A DNA stretch of 64,000 nucleotides from Deinococcus aquaedulcis (lineage in GTDB: Bacteria; Deinococcota; Deinococci; Deinococcales; Deinococcaceae), in the NCBI RefSeq assembly GCF_019693445.1, contig NZ_JAHRBL010000007.1, forward strand, positions 1 to 64,000, read 5' to 3'. A model generated the notes under the pieces. It was not told the origin of the DNA. It did not search any database and worked only from the letters and a program-made list of their open reading frames with translations. How positions within the stretch are numbered: position 1 is the stretch's first letter; each line of letters opens with the position of its first letter. This document shows positions 55,137 through 63,779 of the stretch, one piece after another. A program made the translations under genes and the position numbers.

Positions 55137-55280
55137 CTCAGCCCTCCGGCCACGCGCACAGACTTGCTTTTGCTTGCCCGCCGGAGCAGGGCAAAAAAAA
55201 CACGGCGCGCAGCACCGTACCTCAGTGTAGGGGATGGGGCCGGGCTGAGCGGGCGGGTTGTTTACGTGGGGTGGACACCT

Positions 55281-55706
55281 TCAGGCGCTTTCGCCCTGCA
55301 GGGTCAGCAGGAGGCGCCGCGCGCCGCCGTCATCGCGGTGTTCGCACAGATAGATGCCCTGCCACGTGCCCAGCGCCAGCCGCCCGCCTTGCACCGGCAG
55401 CGTCAGGCTGGGGCCCAGCAGGCTGGCCTTGATGTGCGCGGGCATGTCGTCTGGGCCTTCAAGGGTGTGTTCCCACTCGCGCCATCCCTCGGGCACCGTG
55501 TGGTTGAAGTACCGCTCGAAGTCGCGCCGCACGTCGGGGCTGGCGTTTTCGTTCAGGGTGAGGCTGGCGCTGGTGTGCTGAATAAACACGTGCAGCAGCC
55601 CGGCGCGGGTGCGGGCCAGTTCCGGCACCGCCTGGACCACCTCGCGGGTAATCAGGTGAAAGCCACGCCGCCGGGCCGGCAGGGTCAGGGTGTGCTGGGT
55701 CCACAT
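55281..55706 (-). CDS. YjbQ/UPF0047 family protein
   Basis: A 141-residue protein with the family signature: GFHLITREV near the N-terminus, HVFIQHTSASLTLNENASPDV (conserved His and Asn-Glu), and GTWQGIYLCEHRD near the C-terminus. Family members show weak thiamine-phosphate synthase activity, but the physiological role is unresolved. TACACT lies 7 bases before the ATG. Confidence 0.9.
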   Translation of the reverse strand: MWTQHTLTLPARRRGFHLITREVVQAVPELARTRAGLLHVFIQHTSASLTLNENASPDVRRDFERYFNHTVPEGWREWEHTLEGPDDMPAHIKASLLGPSLTLPVQGGRLALGTWQGIYLCEHRDDGGARRLLLTLQGESA

Positions 55707-55723
55707 GGGGCCGAGTGTAGGGG

Positions 55724-56083
55724 TCAGGGGATCGGGGCGTCATCGCGCGCGGCCCGGGTTGAGGTGGCCAAGAGGTTGCAGGGGGTTCCCTCTTCTTCTG
55801 GGACGAACGAATAACCGCGCTGGTGGTCAAGGCTGTCCACATTCAGCCGCCCGCAGACCGGGCACTGGTACAGCGCTCGCAGGTAAAGCGATCTGAGGCG
55901 GACCATCCCGTCCCAGAGGGCTTTCTGCCCACTTCCAACTGGCTTCAAACGCAACTGCTCCACCAACAACCACAGCTCATCTTCAAACTTCTCCAGGCTC
56001 TGATCTGGCAGTAAGTGCGCCTTATGTGGCAAAAAGTCCGTTTGATCGCGGATGACCTCGCCGCAGGGGCAAGCAAATTTCAT
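55724..56083 (-). CDS. Hypothetical zinc-ribbon protein
   Basis: A 119-residue protein with two cysteine pairs: CPCGE near residue 5 and YQCPVCGRLNVD near 78, which could form one zinc site. The middle is helical. The start at 56083 puts the first Cys pair at the N-terminus, as expected; the open frame extends upstream without conserved character. No family recognised. Confidence 0.6.
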   Translation of the reverse strand: MKFACPCGEVIRDQTDFLPHKAHLLPDQSLEKFEDELWLLVEQLRLKPVGSGQKALWDGMVRLRSLYLRALYQCPVCGRLNVDSLDHQRGYSFVPEEEGTPCNLLATSTRAARDDAPIP

Positions 56084-56248
56084 CTGGGTATTCTCACCCG
56101 GCACGCCGCCAGGAGTGGGCCTTTCTGAACGGCTCGACGGCTTGACCACTCCGCCAGCCTTCTCGACGCCCAGCACCATAACTCTCCTGGGTCGGCGGGC
56201 AGAACAGCACTCCACCCTCTCTCACCCGCCGCCGCTACCCTGGCCCCC

Positions 56249-57613
56249 ATGCGCCGCCTTCTCATGCCGGTCGTGTTGACTGCGCTCATGACCGCCCCCG
56301 CCTGCGCCGTGTCCACCCTGACCCTGCCGGTGACGGTGCCCCTGAGCAGCGTGCAGGAAGCCGCCAACGCCCGCGTGCCGCAGGAATTTGCGCGGGTGGA
56401 CGAAACGCGCAGCTTTCTGGGGGGCCTGCTGAGCGTGCAGCTGCAGGGCACCGTGACGCGCACTGGCCACGTTCGCATCAGCCCGGCGGCAGACGGCTCG
56501 GGGCTGGTGGTGCAGGTGCCCATCCGCGCGGCGTTCCGGGCCATTCCGGCCGGCAGCGGCACCCTGGCGCGGGACTTTGGCGGCGAGGCGACCATTCGCC
56601 TGACCGTCACGCCGTACGTGACGCCCGAGTGGGAGGCCGGGGTGCGCGTGAAAGGCGACTATGCCTGGACCGACCCCCTCAGCGTGGACCTCACCCAGGG
56701 CGTGCGGATCAGCGTGCAGTCACTGGTGGACCCCCAGGTGCGCGCGCAGCTGGACCGGGTGGCGGCGCAGATAGAAGCGGCGGTGCGGGACGGCGCTCGC
56801 CTGCGCCCCCGCGCCGAGGCCCTGTGGGCGCGCGCGGCCCAGCCCTGGACCCTGCCCACGCCCGAACCCGCCTATGCCCGGGCCCAGCTCCTGAGCCTGC
56901 AGGTGACGCCGCCACGCTTTACCCCGGACGCCCTGAAACTGACGCTGGGGGCCAACCTGGACCTGGGGGCCGGCCTGGGCCGCGCCCCGGCCCCGGGCCC
57001 AGCGCGCCCCCTGCCGCCGCTGAGCACCGTGCCGCAGCTGAGCCCCGGCCTGGACCTGCAGGTGCCTGTGCGCCTGCCCTACCCGGAACTCTCGCGGTTG
57101 GCCACCCAGGCCGCCGCCCAGAAAACGCTGCCCCTGCCGGTGCCCACCTCGCCCACGCTGCGGGTGCTGGGCGTGACGTTCAGCCCGGCGGGCGCGCGCC
57201 TGAACGCCGCCGTGCGCGTGCAGATCACTGGGCCGCTGGGCCTGCGGGTGGGGGCCACCGTGGACGTGCAGGGCACCCCGGCCCTGGACCCCGCCGGCCA
57301 GACCCTGACCCTGCAGGGCGTGCGGGTCACCACCCGGCGCGAAGGCCTGACTGGCCGTGTGATCGGGTATCTGGCCGACGCCCGCGCCCAGGCCTACCTG
57401 CAGGGCGCCGCCCGCTTTGACCTGCGCCCGCCGCTGGACCGGGCCCGCGCCGCGCTGCAGGCCCGGCTGCCCTTCACCGTGGCCCCCGGCGTGACCCTGC
57501 AAGGTACGGTGGGGCCCCTGAAGGTGCGTGCGGTGCAGGTGACCCCGGAGGCTCTGCTGGTGACGGGCGAGGCCACTGGCAACTTGAACGCCAGCGTGAC
57601 CCTGCCGCGCTGA
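56249..57613 (+). CDS. DUF4403-family secreted protein
   Basis: A 454-residue protein with a signal peptide (cleavage near ACA at about 20). It begins STLTLPVTVPLSSVQEAANARVP, which is characteristic of DUF4403, and has recurring beta-rich lipid-binding-like repeats through to the end. The family's function is unknown; the fold resembles proteins of the bacterial outer envelope. TACCCT lies 7 bases before the ATG, so it is probably leaderless. Confidence 0.8.
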   Translation: MRRLLMPVVLTALMTAPACAVSTLTLPVTVPLSSVQEAANARVPQEFARVDETRSFLGGLLSVQLQGTVTRTGHVRISPAADGSGLVVQVPIRAAFRAIPAGSGTLARDFGGEATIRLTVTPYVTPEWEAGVRVKGDYAWTDPLSVDLTQGVRISVQSLVDPQVRAQLDRVAAQIEAAVRDGARLRPRAEALWARAAQPWTLPTPEPAYARAQLLSLQVTPPRFTPDALKLTLGANLDLGAGLGRAPAPGPARPLPPLSTVPQLSPGLDLQVPVRLPYPELSRLATQAAAQKTLPLPVPTSPTLRVLGVTFSPAGARLNAAVRVQITGPLGLRVGATVDVQGTPALDPAGQTLTLQGVRVTTRREGLTGRVIGYLADARAQAYLQGAARFDLRPPLDRARAALQARLPFTVAPGVTLQGTVGPLKVRAVQVTPEALLVTGEATGNLNASVTLPR

Positions 57614-57715
57614 CAGCGGCTGGCATGGCGTGAAGTGGGTGCTGCTCTCCCTTCACAGGAACGGAAGACCACTCTCTGTCGCGGTCACTCGCGCCGCTCG
57701 CCCCACATGACCCGA
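57612..57715 (+). repeat. Intergenic repeat, copy 1
   Basis: Its first part (57612-57672, ACAGCGGCTGGC..GGAACGGAAGACC) occurs as the reverse complement at 58797-58856. Its second part (57678-57715, CTGTCGCGGTCACTCGCGCC) occurs in direct orientation at 58853-58890. The two copies bracket the flavin reductase-like gene and xseB. Confidence 0.65.
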
Positions 57716-57749
57716 AGGGTTTTCAGATCATGTACTTACCGCTTTGAGC

Positions 57750-58424
57750 CTAGCTCTCCCCTTCCTGCGCGGCCTGCCACGCTTCGTAAGTCAGGCGGTC
57801 CAGCACAAAGGTGTCGCGCGTGCGCGCGTAGGTGCCCCGGCCCCCCAGCCGCCCCACAAGGTCCAGCGCGGCGGTGTTCACGTGGTGCCGCGCCGCGTCC
57901 TGCACGGCTTCCTGCTGCAGGACCAACCCCAGCACCTCGCCCAGGATGATGCGGGTGCGGCCAATGGTGAGGGTCTGCACCTCGCGGCATTCCAGCGCCG
58001 CCGGGGCCGCCGCCACGCGTGGCGTGGGCACCTGCACGCCCGGGCTCAGGGCAATGCCCAGGGCGCCCGGCTCGCTGTGCCTGTGCGGAAAGTCGGTGGC
58101 GGTGGCGTTCATCAGCGGCGCGAGGTCGAAGCTGACCAGATTCACCGTGAAGGCGCCGCCCGGGCCAATGTTGCGCGCGGTGTCCTTGGGGGTGCCGTCG
58201 GGGCGGTTGCCGGGGGCAAAGGCCACCACCGGCGGGTCCGAACCCATCAGGCCAAAAAAGGAGTAGGGCGCCAGATTCACGTGCCCGTCCTCGCCCAGGG
58301 TGCAGACCCAGGCGATGGGCCGGGGCACCACCACCGCCGTGAGCAGCTTGTAGCGGGCCTCGGCGGGCAGGGCAGTCAGGTCAAAGTGCTGAGGGGGCGG
58401 GGTGGGCGAGGGCGCAGCGGGCAT
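57750..58424 (-). CDS. Flavin-reductase-like (FMN-binding split barrel) protein
   Basis: A 224-residue protein of the DIM6/NTAB type. VVVPRPIAWVCTLGEDGHVNLAPYSFFG (about 30-57) is the FMN-phosphate binding strand and loop, and FTVNLVS follows near 97. It would supply reduced flavin or act on an unknown substrate. TAGGCT sits 6 bases before the ATG. The downstream region contains an intergenic repeat. Confidence 0.88.
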   Translation of the reverse strand: MPAAPSPTPPPQHFDLTALPAEARYKLLTAVVVPRPIAWVCTLGEDGHVNLAPYSFFGLMGSDPPVVAFAPGNRPDGTPKDTARNIGPGGAFTVNLVSFDLAPLMNATATDFPHRHSEPGALGIALSPGVQVPTPRVAAAPAALECREVQTLTIGRTRIILGEVLGLVLQQEAVQDAARHHVNTAALDLVGRLGGRGTYARTRDTFVLDRLTYEAWQAAQEGES

Positions 58425-58451
58425 GGCCCCAGCCTAGCGGGGGGCGCTAGC

Positions 58452-58712
58452 ATGGCCCGCGTGAGTGCCCCCCGTCCACTGTCCTACCGCGAGGCCTATG
58501 CCCGGCTGTCGCGGATTGCCGCCGAGCTGGAGGGCGGCGAGGCCGACCTGGACCGCGTTCTTCCCCTGCTGGAAGAGGCGCGCGAAGCCTACGCCGAGTG
58601 CCGCGCGCGCATTGAAGCGGTGCGAGCGGTGCTGGCCGGCGACTGGGCCGGCGCCGACGACGATCCCGAGGATGACGCCCTGGACGACGAAGCCGACGAG
58701 GATGACGACTGA
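58452..58712 (+). CDS. xseB: Exodeoxyribonuclease VII small subunit
   Basis: An 86-residue protein; LSYREAYARLSRIAAELEGGEADLDRVLPLLEEA matches the coiled-coil core of XseB, which binds the large subunit XseA for single-stranded DNA degradation. The acidic tail (residues 68-86) is longer than usual. The large-subunit gene is not adjacent in this window. Confidence 0.85.
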   Translation: MARVSAPRPLSYREAYARLSRIAAELEGGEADLDRVLPLLEEAREAYAECRARIEAVRAVLAGDWAGADDDPEDDALDDEADEDDD

Positions 58713-58796
58713 CGGCGGCGGCCAGGTGTAGCCACGGGCCAGATGACGCCCCCTGCAATTTCGTTGGCGGCGCTGTCTCGGCCGAACCCTCACAGC

Positions 58797-58890
58797 GGTC
58801 TTCCGTTCCATTAAAGGGAGGAAAGCAGCCTCTCAACGCCACGCCAACCGCTGTCTGTCGCGGTCATTCGCGCCGCTCGCCATCCATGAC
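58797..58890 (-). repeat. Intergenic repeat, copy 2
   Basis: Partner of 57612-57715: the part at 58797-58856 is inverted relative to copy 1, while CTGTCGCGGTCATTCGCGCC is direct. Suggests a small composite repeat whose halves were rearranged, in the gap between xseB and the acyltransferase gene. Confidence 0.65.
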
Positions 58891-59009
58891 CTGCAGAGTT
58901 CACCTTTGGGTCATGTGGTGCCCGCTCCCACTTCGCTCGCCCTGGCGCCGCCCTGGGCGATGTTGGGTTGCGCTGTGAGCCCCCGGCCCCGGCGCGTATG
59001 CTGACCCCC

Positions 59010-59687
59010 ATGAGTGACGCCGCCCGCCCCGAGCGCGCTGCCCCCGCCCAGGTGCCCCCCGCCCCACGCCCAGCAGCTGAGCCGCCCGCGCCCCACGTGA
59101 ACCCCAGGGTGTACCGCTTCGTGGTGGACGTGACCTACCTGCCTGTGCTGCTGGGCGGCCGGCACCTGGAGGTTCACGGCCGCGAGCACGTGCCGCCCCC
59201 GGGCACCCCGCTGGTGGTGGCGGCCAACCATGTTGGCGCCCTGGACCCCTTTCTGGTGGCCCGCGCGCTGCCGCCGGGGCGCTACCTGCAATTCATGGCG
59301 AAAAAGGAGCTGTTCCTGCCGGGCATTGGGCACATCATCCGCGCTGGGGGATCGTTTCCGGTGGACCGCAGCGGCAACGATCTGGTGGCGGTGCGCACCG
59401 CCCTGCGGGTGCTGAAGGTGGGCGGCACCGTGGGGATCTTTCCGCAGGGCACGCGCGGCGGCGCCGAGATGCAGGGCGGCGTGGCCCTGATTGCCGCCAA
59501 GGGCCGCGCGCCCATTCTGCCGGCCGGCATCAGCCGCCGGGGCAAGGCCTGGGTGATCCGCTTTGGCGAGCCCATCTCGCCGCGCGGCGGCATCAAGGCG
59601 GTCACGGCAGAGCTGGCCGAGGTGCTGTCCAGCTTGTCCGGGCCGCTGGGCACGCCACTGCCGGGCGAGCGGTATACTGCCCGCTGA
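59010..59687 (+). CDS. plsC: 1-acyl-sn-glycerol-3-phosphate acyltransferase
   Basis: A 225-residue membrane-associated acyltransferase of phospholipid synthesis. NHVGALDP (motif I, H-x4-D, about 71-78), PVDRSGND (motif II) and FPQGTRGG (motif III, about 151-158; most enzymes have FPEGTR). The Glu-to-Gln change is unusual but the fold is otherwise typical. A Pro/Ala-rich N-terminal 30 residues precedes the domain. The start at 59010 follows TATGCT by 7 bases; an ATG at 58998 overlaps that box and is less likely. Confidence 0.88.
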   Translation: MSDAARPERAAPAQVPPAPRPAAEPPAPHVNPRVYRFVVDVTYLPVLLGGRHLEVHGREHVPPPGTPLVVAANHVGALDPFLVARALPPGRYLQFMAKKELFLPGIGHIIRAGGSFPVDRSGNDLVAVRTALRVLKVGGTVGIFPQGTRGGAEMQGGVALIAAKGRAPILPAGISRRGKAWVIRFGEPISPRGGIKAVTAELAEVLSSLSGPLGTPLPGERYTAR

Positions 59688-59785
59688 CGGCTGCGGGGGG
59701 AAATCCGGTGAGAATCCGGTTCTGTCGCGCAACGGTAAGCCCCGCCAGACGTGGGGACAAGACCGAACACCTCCGCCGTTCATGC
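59685..59785 (+). ncRNA. Cobalamin riboswitch
   Basis: The core GGGAAATCCGGTGAGAATCC, then CTGTCGCGCAACGGTAAGCC, then GACAAGACCGAACACCTCCG follow the order of the B12 aptamer (the G-G-x-A-A-x-x-C-C-G-G-T-G start, the C-G-C-A-A-C junction, and the final A-C-C-x-x-C-C-G-C-C). It begins just after a TATACT -10 box (59673-59678) that lies inside the end of plsC. It precedes btuF. Confidence 0.92.
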
Positions 59786-59894
59786 CCCGCCCTGCGGGGC
59801 GTGTGGCCTGACCTCTCGCGGAAAGGGGGCACGGCCGTGAGAGTTGGCGGCCCCCCCGTGGGCCCCCGCACGCGGCCCCTGCTTTGACCCCTGA

Positions 59895-59921
59895 CCGCCC
59901 CCCGACTGGGGCGGCGTTTTT
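59895..59921 (+). terminator. Riboswitch-controlled intrinsic terminator
   Basis: CCGCCCC and GGGGCGG form a 7-bp stem, followed by GCGTTTTT. It lies between the B12 aptamer and btuF, so B12 binding probably favours termination. Competing GC-rich pairings occupy 59786-59890. Confidence 0.8.
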
Positions 59922-59962
59922 GTGGCGCCGAAGTCCGAGGGGTCCAGGCAAGGAGACTGCCC

Positions 59963-60835
59963 ATGAACCGTGCCCTGACCCTGACTGCTGCCCTGTGCGC
60001 CGCCCTGTCGGCGGCGGCCAGCGCCACCACCTACCCCCTGACCCTCACCGACGACCTGGGCCGCAAGGTAACCCTGAAGGCCGAGCCAAAGCGCATTGTG
60101 AGCATGCTGCCCAGCACCAGCGAAACGCTGTGCGCCCTGGCCGCCTGCGACAAGCTGGTGGGCGTGGACGACTACAGTGACTACCCCGCCTACGTCACCA
60201 AGCTGCCCAAGATGGGTGGGCTGTACAACCCCAACGTGGAAGCGATTGTGGCCCGCAAACCCGACCTCGTGCTGGTGAGCAAGTACGGCAAGCTGGCTGA
60301 GCCGCTGACCCAGGCGGGCATCACGGTGATCGCTGTGAACCCCGAAACCTACGACGAGGTGTTCAGCAAGACCCTGCTGCTGGGCAAGATCGTCAACCGC
60401 GAGGCCCAGGCCAAGGCGCTGGTGACCTCCATGAAGCGCGAGATCGCCAAGGTCGAGATTCTGACGAAGACGGCCGTGAACAAGCCCACCGCCTACTTTG
60501 AGATTGACCCCACCCCGTACTCCATCGGCCCGAATTCCTTCATGGGCACGCTGCTGACCAAAGCCGGCGCGCGCAACATCATTCCGGCGACGATGGGCGA
60601 TTTTCCCAAGGTGGACCCCGAATTCATCGTGAAGCAGAACCCGCAGCTGATTCTGGGCGTGGACGCAGCGACAGCCGGCGCCCGCCCCGGCTGGAACACC
60701 ATCACGGCCCTGAAAACCGGCAAGGTGATCAACGTGCCCAAAGAGCTGAACACCATCCTGGGCCGCCCCGGCCCCCGTCTGCCCCAGGCCCTGCGCGGGC
60801 TGGCCAAGCTCGTTCACCCTGAACTCTTCAAGTAA
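59963..60835 (+). CDS. btuF: Cobalamin ABC transporter, substrate-binding protein
   Basis: A 290-residue secreted binding protein (signal peptide cleaved after ASA near 25). The helical-backbone type III fold is shown by RIVSMLPSTSETLCALAACDKLVGVDDYSDYP and EAIVARKPDLVLVSKYG. The ribosome site AAGGAG precedes the ATG. B12 specificity is inferred from the riboswitch upstream rather than from the protein itself. Confidence 0.88.
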   Translation: MNRALTLTAALCAALSAAASATTYPLTLTDDLGRKVTLKAEPKRIVSMLPSTSETLCALAACDKLVGVDDYSDYPAYVTKLPKMGGLYNPNVEAIVARKPDLVLVSKYGKLAEPLTQAGITVIAVNPETYDEVFSKTLLLGKIVNREAQAKALVTSMKREIAKVEILTKTAVNKPTAYFEIDPTPYSIGPNSFMGTLLTKAGARNIIPATMGDFPKVDPEFIVKQNPQLILGVDAATAGARPGWNTITALKTGKVINVPKELNTILGRPGPRLPQALRGLAKLVHPELFK

Positions 60836-60839
60836 GGCT

Positions 60840-61847
60840 GTGTCCAGCGCCGCCCCGCCCCGCCCACCCCGTTCGGCCCTGCCGCTGCAGCTGGCGGGGC
60901 TGGCCCTGCTGCTGCTGTTGGCCGTGGTGCTGGGCACAGGGCTGGGCAGCGTCATGGTGCCGCCGGGCGAGGTGCTGGGCGCGCTGTGGCGTGGTCTGAG
61001 CGGGCAAGAACTGGTCGGCAACGACGTGATCGTGTGGCAGATCCGGCTGCCGCGCGTGGTGATGGGTGTCCTGGTGGGCGCCAGCCTGGGGGTGTGCGGC
61101 GGCGCTTTTCAGGGCGTGTTCCGCAACCCCCTGGCCGACCCCTATCTGCTGGGCGTGGCCAGCGGCGGCGCGCTGGGGGCCACTGCCGTGATTGTGGGCG
61201 GCGGCCCGCGTCCCCTGATTCCGGCGGCGGCGCTGCTGGGGGCGCTGGGCGCGGTCACGACCACGCTGATGCTGGCGCGCGAGGGCCGCCGCCTGCCGCC
61301 CACCCGGCTGGTGCTGGCCGGCGTGGTGGTGGGCAGCGTGCTCAGCGCCATTTCCACGGCGCTGCTGCTGCGCGGCGAGGACCGCGCGCGTGAGGTGCTG
61401 GCCTACACCCTGGGCGACCTGGGCTTCAGCGGCTGGCGTGAGGTGGGGGCGGTGGTGCCCTACGTGGGCCTGGGGGCCGGGGCGCTGCTGCTGCTGGCCC
61501 GCGCCCTGGACACCCTGCAGCTGGGCGAGCTGACCGCCCGCAGCCTGGGGGTGCCGGTGGAGCGGCTGCGGCTGCTGGTGATCGGCGCGGCCAGCCTCGC
61601 CACGGCGGGGGCGGTGGCCTACGTGGGCATCATCGGCTTCGTGGGGCTGCTGGTGCCGCATGTGGTGCGGCTGGCCTTTGGGGCCGGGCACCGCACGCTG
61701 CTGCCGCTCTCGGCGCTGCTGGGCGGGACGCTGGTGGTGCTGGCCGACCTACTGGCGCGCACCACGCCGCTGTCGCAGGTGGGCATTGTCACCACGTTGC
61801 TCGGCGGGCCCTTTTTCCTATGGCTACTGAGGCGCACCCGTGACTGA
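60840..61847 (+). CDS. btuC: Cobalamin ABC transporter, permease (FecCD type)
   Basis: A 335-residue permease with about ten transmembrane helices. It starts with GTG four bases after the btuF stop and overlaps btuD. RLPRVVMGVLVGASLGVCGGAFQGVFRNPLADPYLLGV is a family hallmark, and GxxxPHxxR appears as VGLLVPHVVRLAFG near 275, the contact for the ATPase. Confidence 0.92.
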   Translation: MSSAAPPRPPRSALPLQLAGLALLLLLAVVLGTGLGSVMVPPGEVLGALWRGLSGQELVGNDVIVWQIRLPRVVMGVLVGASLGVCGGAFQGVFRNPLADPYLLGVASGGALGATAVIVGGGPRPLIPAAALLGALGAVTTTLMLAREGRRLPPTRLVLAGVVVGSVLSAISTALLLRGEDRAREVLAYTLGDLGFSGWREVGAVVPYVGLGAGALLLLARALDTLQLGELTARSLGVPVERLRLLVIGAASLATAGAVAYVGIIGFVGLLVPHVVRLAFGAGHRTLLPLSALLGGTLVVLADLLARTTPLSQVGIVTTLLGGPFFLWLLRRTRD

Positions 61848-62649
61848 GATGCCCCCCGCTCCCGCGCCGGGCCTGGAAGCGCTGGACGTGCACGTGCAGG
61901 CGGGCAGTTTTCCGGCGGTGCGTGGGGTCAGCGTGCACTTTCCGCCCGGGGCGCTCTCGGCGGTCATTGGGCCCAACGGAGCGGGCAAAAGCACGCTGCT
62001 GCGCGCCTGCCTGGGGCTGTCACGCCCGGAACGCGGCGAGGTGCGCCTGCTGGGCCGCCCCCTGGGCCAGTGGAGCCGGGCACAGCGCTCGCGCCTGCTG
62101 GCTTACCTGGCTCAGGGCGAAGAACTGCCCCTGGGGACCACCGTGCGCGACATGGTGGCCCTGGGGCGCGGCGCGGGCACGTGGCGTTTTGGCCTGCTGC
62201 CCCGCGACCCCTGGGGCCCCGAGGACGAAGCGGCGGTGGAGGGCGCCCTGGCCCGCACCGACACCGCCCGTTTTGCCGCGCGCCGGCTGGGCGAACTGTC
62301 GGGCGGCGAGCGGCAGCGGGTGGCGCTGGCCCGCGCGCTGGCCGCACAGCCGCGCTTTTTGCTGCTGGACGAACCCACCAACCACCTGGACCTGGCCTAC
62401 GCCCTGGAGGTTATGCGCTACCTGCGCTGCGAGGTGGCAGGCGGCCTGGGCGCCGTGGCCGTGCTGCACGACCTGAATCTGGCCGCCCGCGCCGACCATC
62501 TGGTGCTGCTGGCCCAGGGGCGGGTGCTGGCCAGCGGCCCGCCGGGCGCGGTGCTGACCCCCGAACACCTGCACGCGGCCTACGGCGTATGGACCCGGGT
62601 CGTGCGTGACCAGGAGCGCCTGATTGTGATTCCCGAGGATGGCCTGTAA
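61840..62649 (+). CDS. btuD: Cobalamin ABC transporter, ATP-binding protein
   Basis: A 269-residue ATPase: Walker A GPNGAGKSTLL (about 44-54), signature LSGGERQRVALARAL (about 151-165), Walker B FLLLDEPTNHLD and the His switch. A GTG start at 61840 overlapping btuC is used (GAGG seven bases upstream); the ATG at 61849 is an alternative. Confidence 0.92.
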   Translation: MTEMPPAPAPGLEALDVHVQAGSFPAVRGVSVHFPPGALSAVIGPNGAGKSTLLRACLGLSRPERGEVRLLGRPLGQWSRAQRSRLLAYLAQGEELPLGTTVRDMVALGRGAGTWRFGLLPRDPWGPEDEAAVEGALARTDTARFAARRLGELSGGERQRVALARALAAQPRFLLLDEPTNHLDLAYALEVMRYLRCEVAGGLGAVAVLHDLNLAARADHLVLLAQGRVLASGPPGAVLTPEHLHAAYGVWTRVVRDQERLIVIPEDGL

Positions 62650-62997
62650 ATGACCCCCAAGTTTTTTTCCACCCGTGCCCACCTGCTGGTCTGCCAGGGG
62701 CAAAGCTGCCAGGGACGCGGCTCGGCGCTGCTGTACCGGGCCCTGTGGAACCACCTGGAACGCGACGCCTTGGCCTACTACAAGAAGGGCGGCAGCCTGC
62801 GCCTGACGGAAAGCGGCTGCCTGGGCGCCTGCTCGTACGGCCCTACCCTGTGCGTGTACCGCGCGCAGTCCGGCGGGGGCGGCGCCCTGGAACAGGCGTG
62901 GTACGCGGCGGTGGATTTTCCGCTGGCCCGCCGCATCGCCCAGGCCGCCCATGACGAAGCCCCACTGCCCGCCGAGCACCGCTACGGCCCGGAGTAG
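62650..62997 (+). CDS. Thioredoxin-like 2Fe-2S ferredoxin domain protein
   Basis: A 115-residue protein with cysteines spaced as in thioredoxin-like 2Fe-2S ferredoxins: CQGQSC (about 15-20), then CLGAC (about 57-61), with SYGPTLCVY after it. It follows btuD with no gap, so it is in the B12-controlled operon. Such proteins are associated with corrin-ring or redox steps; here the partner is unknown. Confidence 0.8.
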   Translation: MTPKFFSTRAHLLVCQGQSCQGRGSALLYRALWNHLERDALAYYKKGGSLRLTESGCLGACSYGPTLCVYRAQSGGGGALEQAWYAAVDFPLARRIAQAAHDEAPLPAEHRYGPE

Positions 62998-63003
62998 GGG
63001 GCG

Positions 63004-63051
63004 GCAAACACCCGCGCTGGAGGGGTCACCTCTTACAGCGCGGGTGTTTGC
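63004..63051. terminator. Hairpin after the btu operon
   Basis: GCAAACACCCGCGCTG and CAGCGCGGGTGTTTGC pair perfectly over 16 bp with a 16-base loop, 7 bases after the stop codon. Likely terminator or mRNA 3' stabiliser. The remaining 176 bases up to 63227 contain nothing recognised. Confidence 0.7.
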
Positions 63052-63227
63052 TTGGCCTGATACGGAAGGCAGGTGAGCGGAGGTCGAGGGGGAGCGGACG
63101 CGCAGCGCTACACCGCAGCCTCGCAGAGGTCCACAGAAGAGCGGAGACGAGAACAGACGGGGCGCCGGCGCTGGAACAGCGTCCCTTCGCTCTTCCCACT
63201 CTGCTTGGGCATCAGGGTCGTCCCGGG

Positions 63228-63779
63228 TCAGTAGGCCCGGCAGGCGTTCACCCAGGGGGCCGCGCCCGGCGTGCCGCTGCGGCTCAGGGTCAGCTCGGTG
63301 AACGGGCGGTTGCCGCTGTCCACCCCGCGCGCCCACTGCAGCTTCAGAGGGCCGAAGGTGGCGGCCACCCGGCGCGCGCCGGCCGCGTTCTGCTGCCCCA
63401 GCCACGCGGCGATGGCGGCGCGGCGGGCCGGCAACAGGTTGAAACACTGCGTGGCCAGGCGGCCCACCAACCCGGAGACAAAGCCCTGCTCGGCGGCACT
63501 GAAGCGGGCACGCGGCGCCAACACCGTGACGCCGCTCACCCGGCCCGGCGCCGTGCTGTCAATCTGCCCGTCCAGGCTCACGCCCAGCTTCAGAGGCGCT
63601 GCCCCAGGAATCTGCCGGGTCACCTCCATGCTAACCGGGTCCAGGCTGGCCACCGTGGTGGCGCGCGTGCCGTCGGCCAGGACCGTTGCTATATCCACTG
63701 TGGCGGCGCCCGCACCCGTGCCCAGCAGGCTCAGGGCCAGCAGGGCCCCGCCCAGCCCTTGCCAGGGCCGCCTACCCAC
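63228..63779 (-). CDS. Hypothetical secreted protein
   Basis: A 183-residue protein with a signal peptide (LGGALLALSLLGTGAGA) and a beta-rich mature part with a single C-terminal Cys pair. No family recognised. Its start overlaps the stop of the upstream HRDC-protein gene by eight bases, so the two are co-transcribed. Confidence 0.6.
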   Translation of the reverse strand: MGRRPWQGLGGALLALSLLGTGAGAATVDIATVLADGTRATTVASLDPVSMEVTRQIPGAAPLKLGVSLDGQIDSTAPGRVSGVTVLAPRARFSAAEQGFVSGLVGRLATQCFNLLPARRAAIAAWLGQQNAAGARRVAATFGPLKLQWARGVDSGNRPFTELTLSRSGTPGAAPWVNACRAY

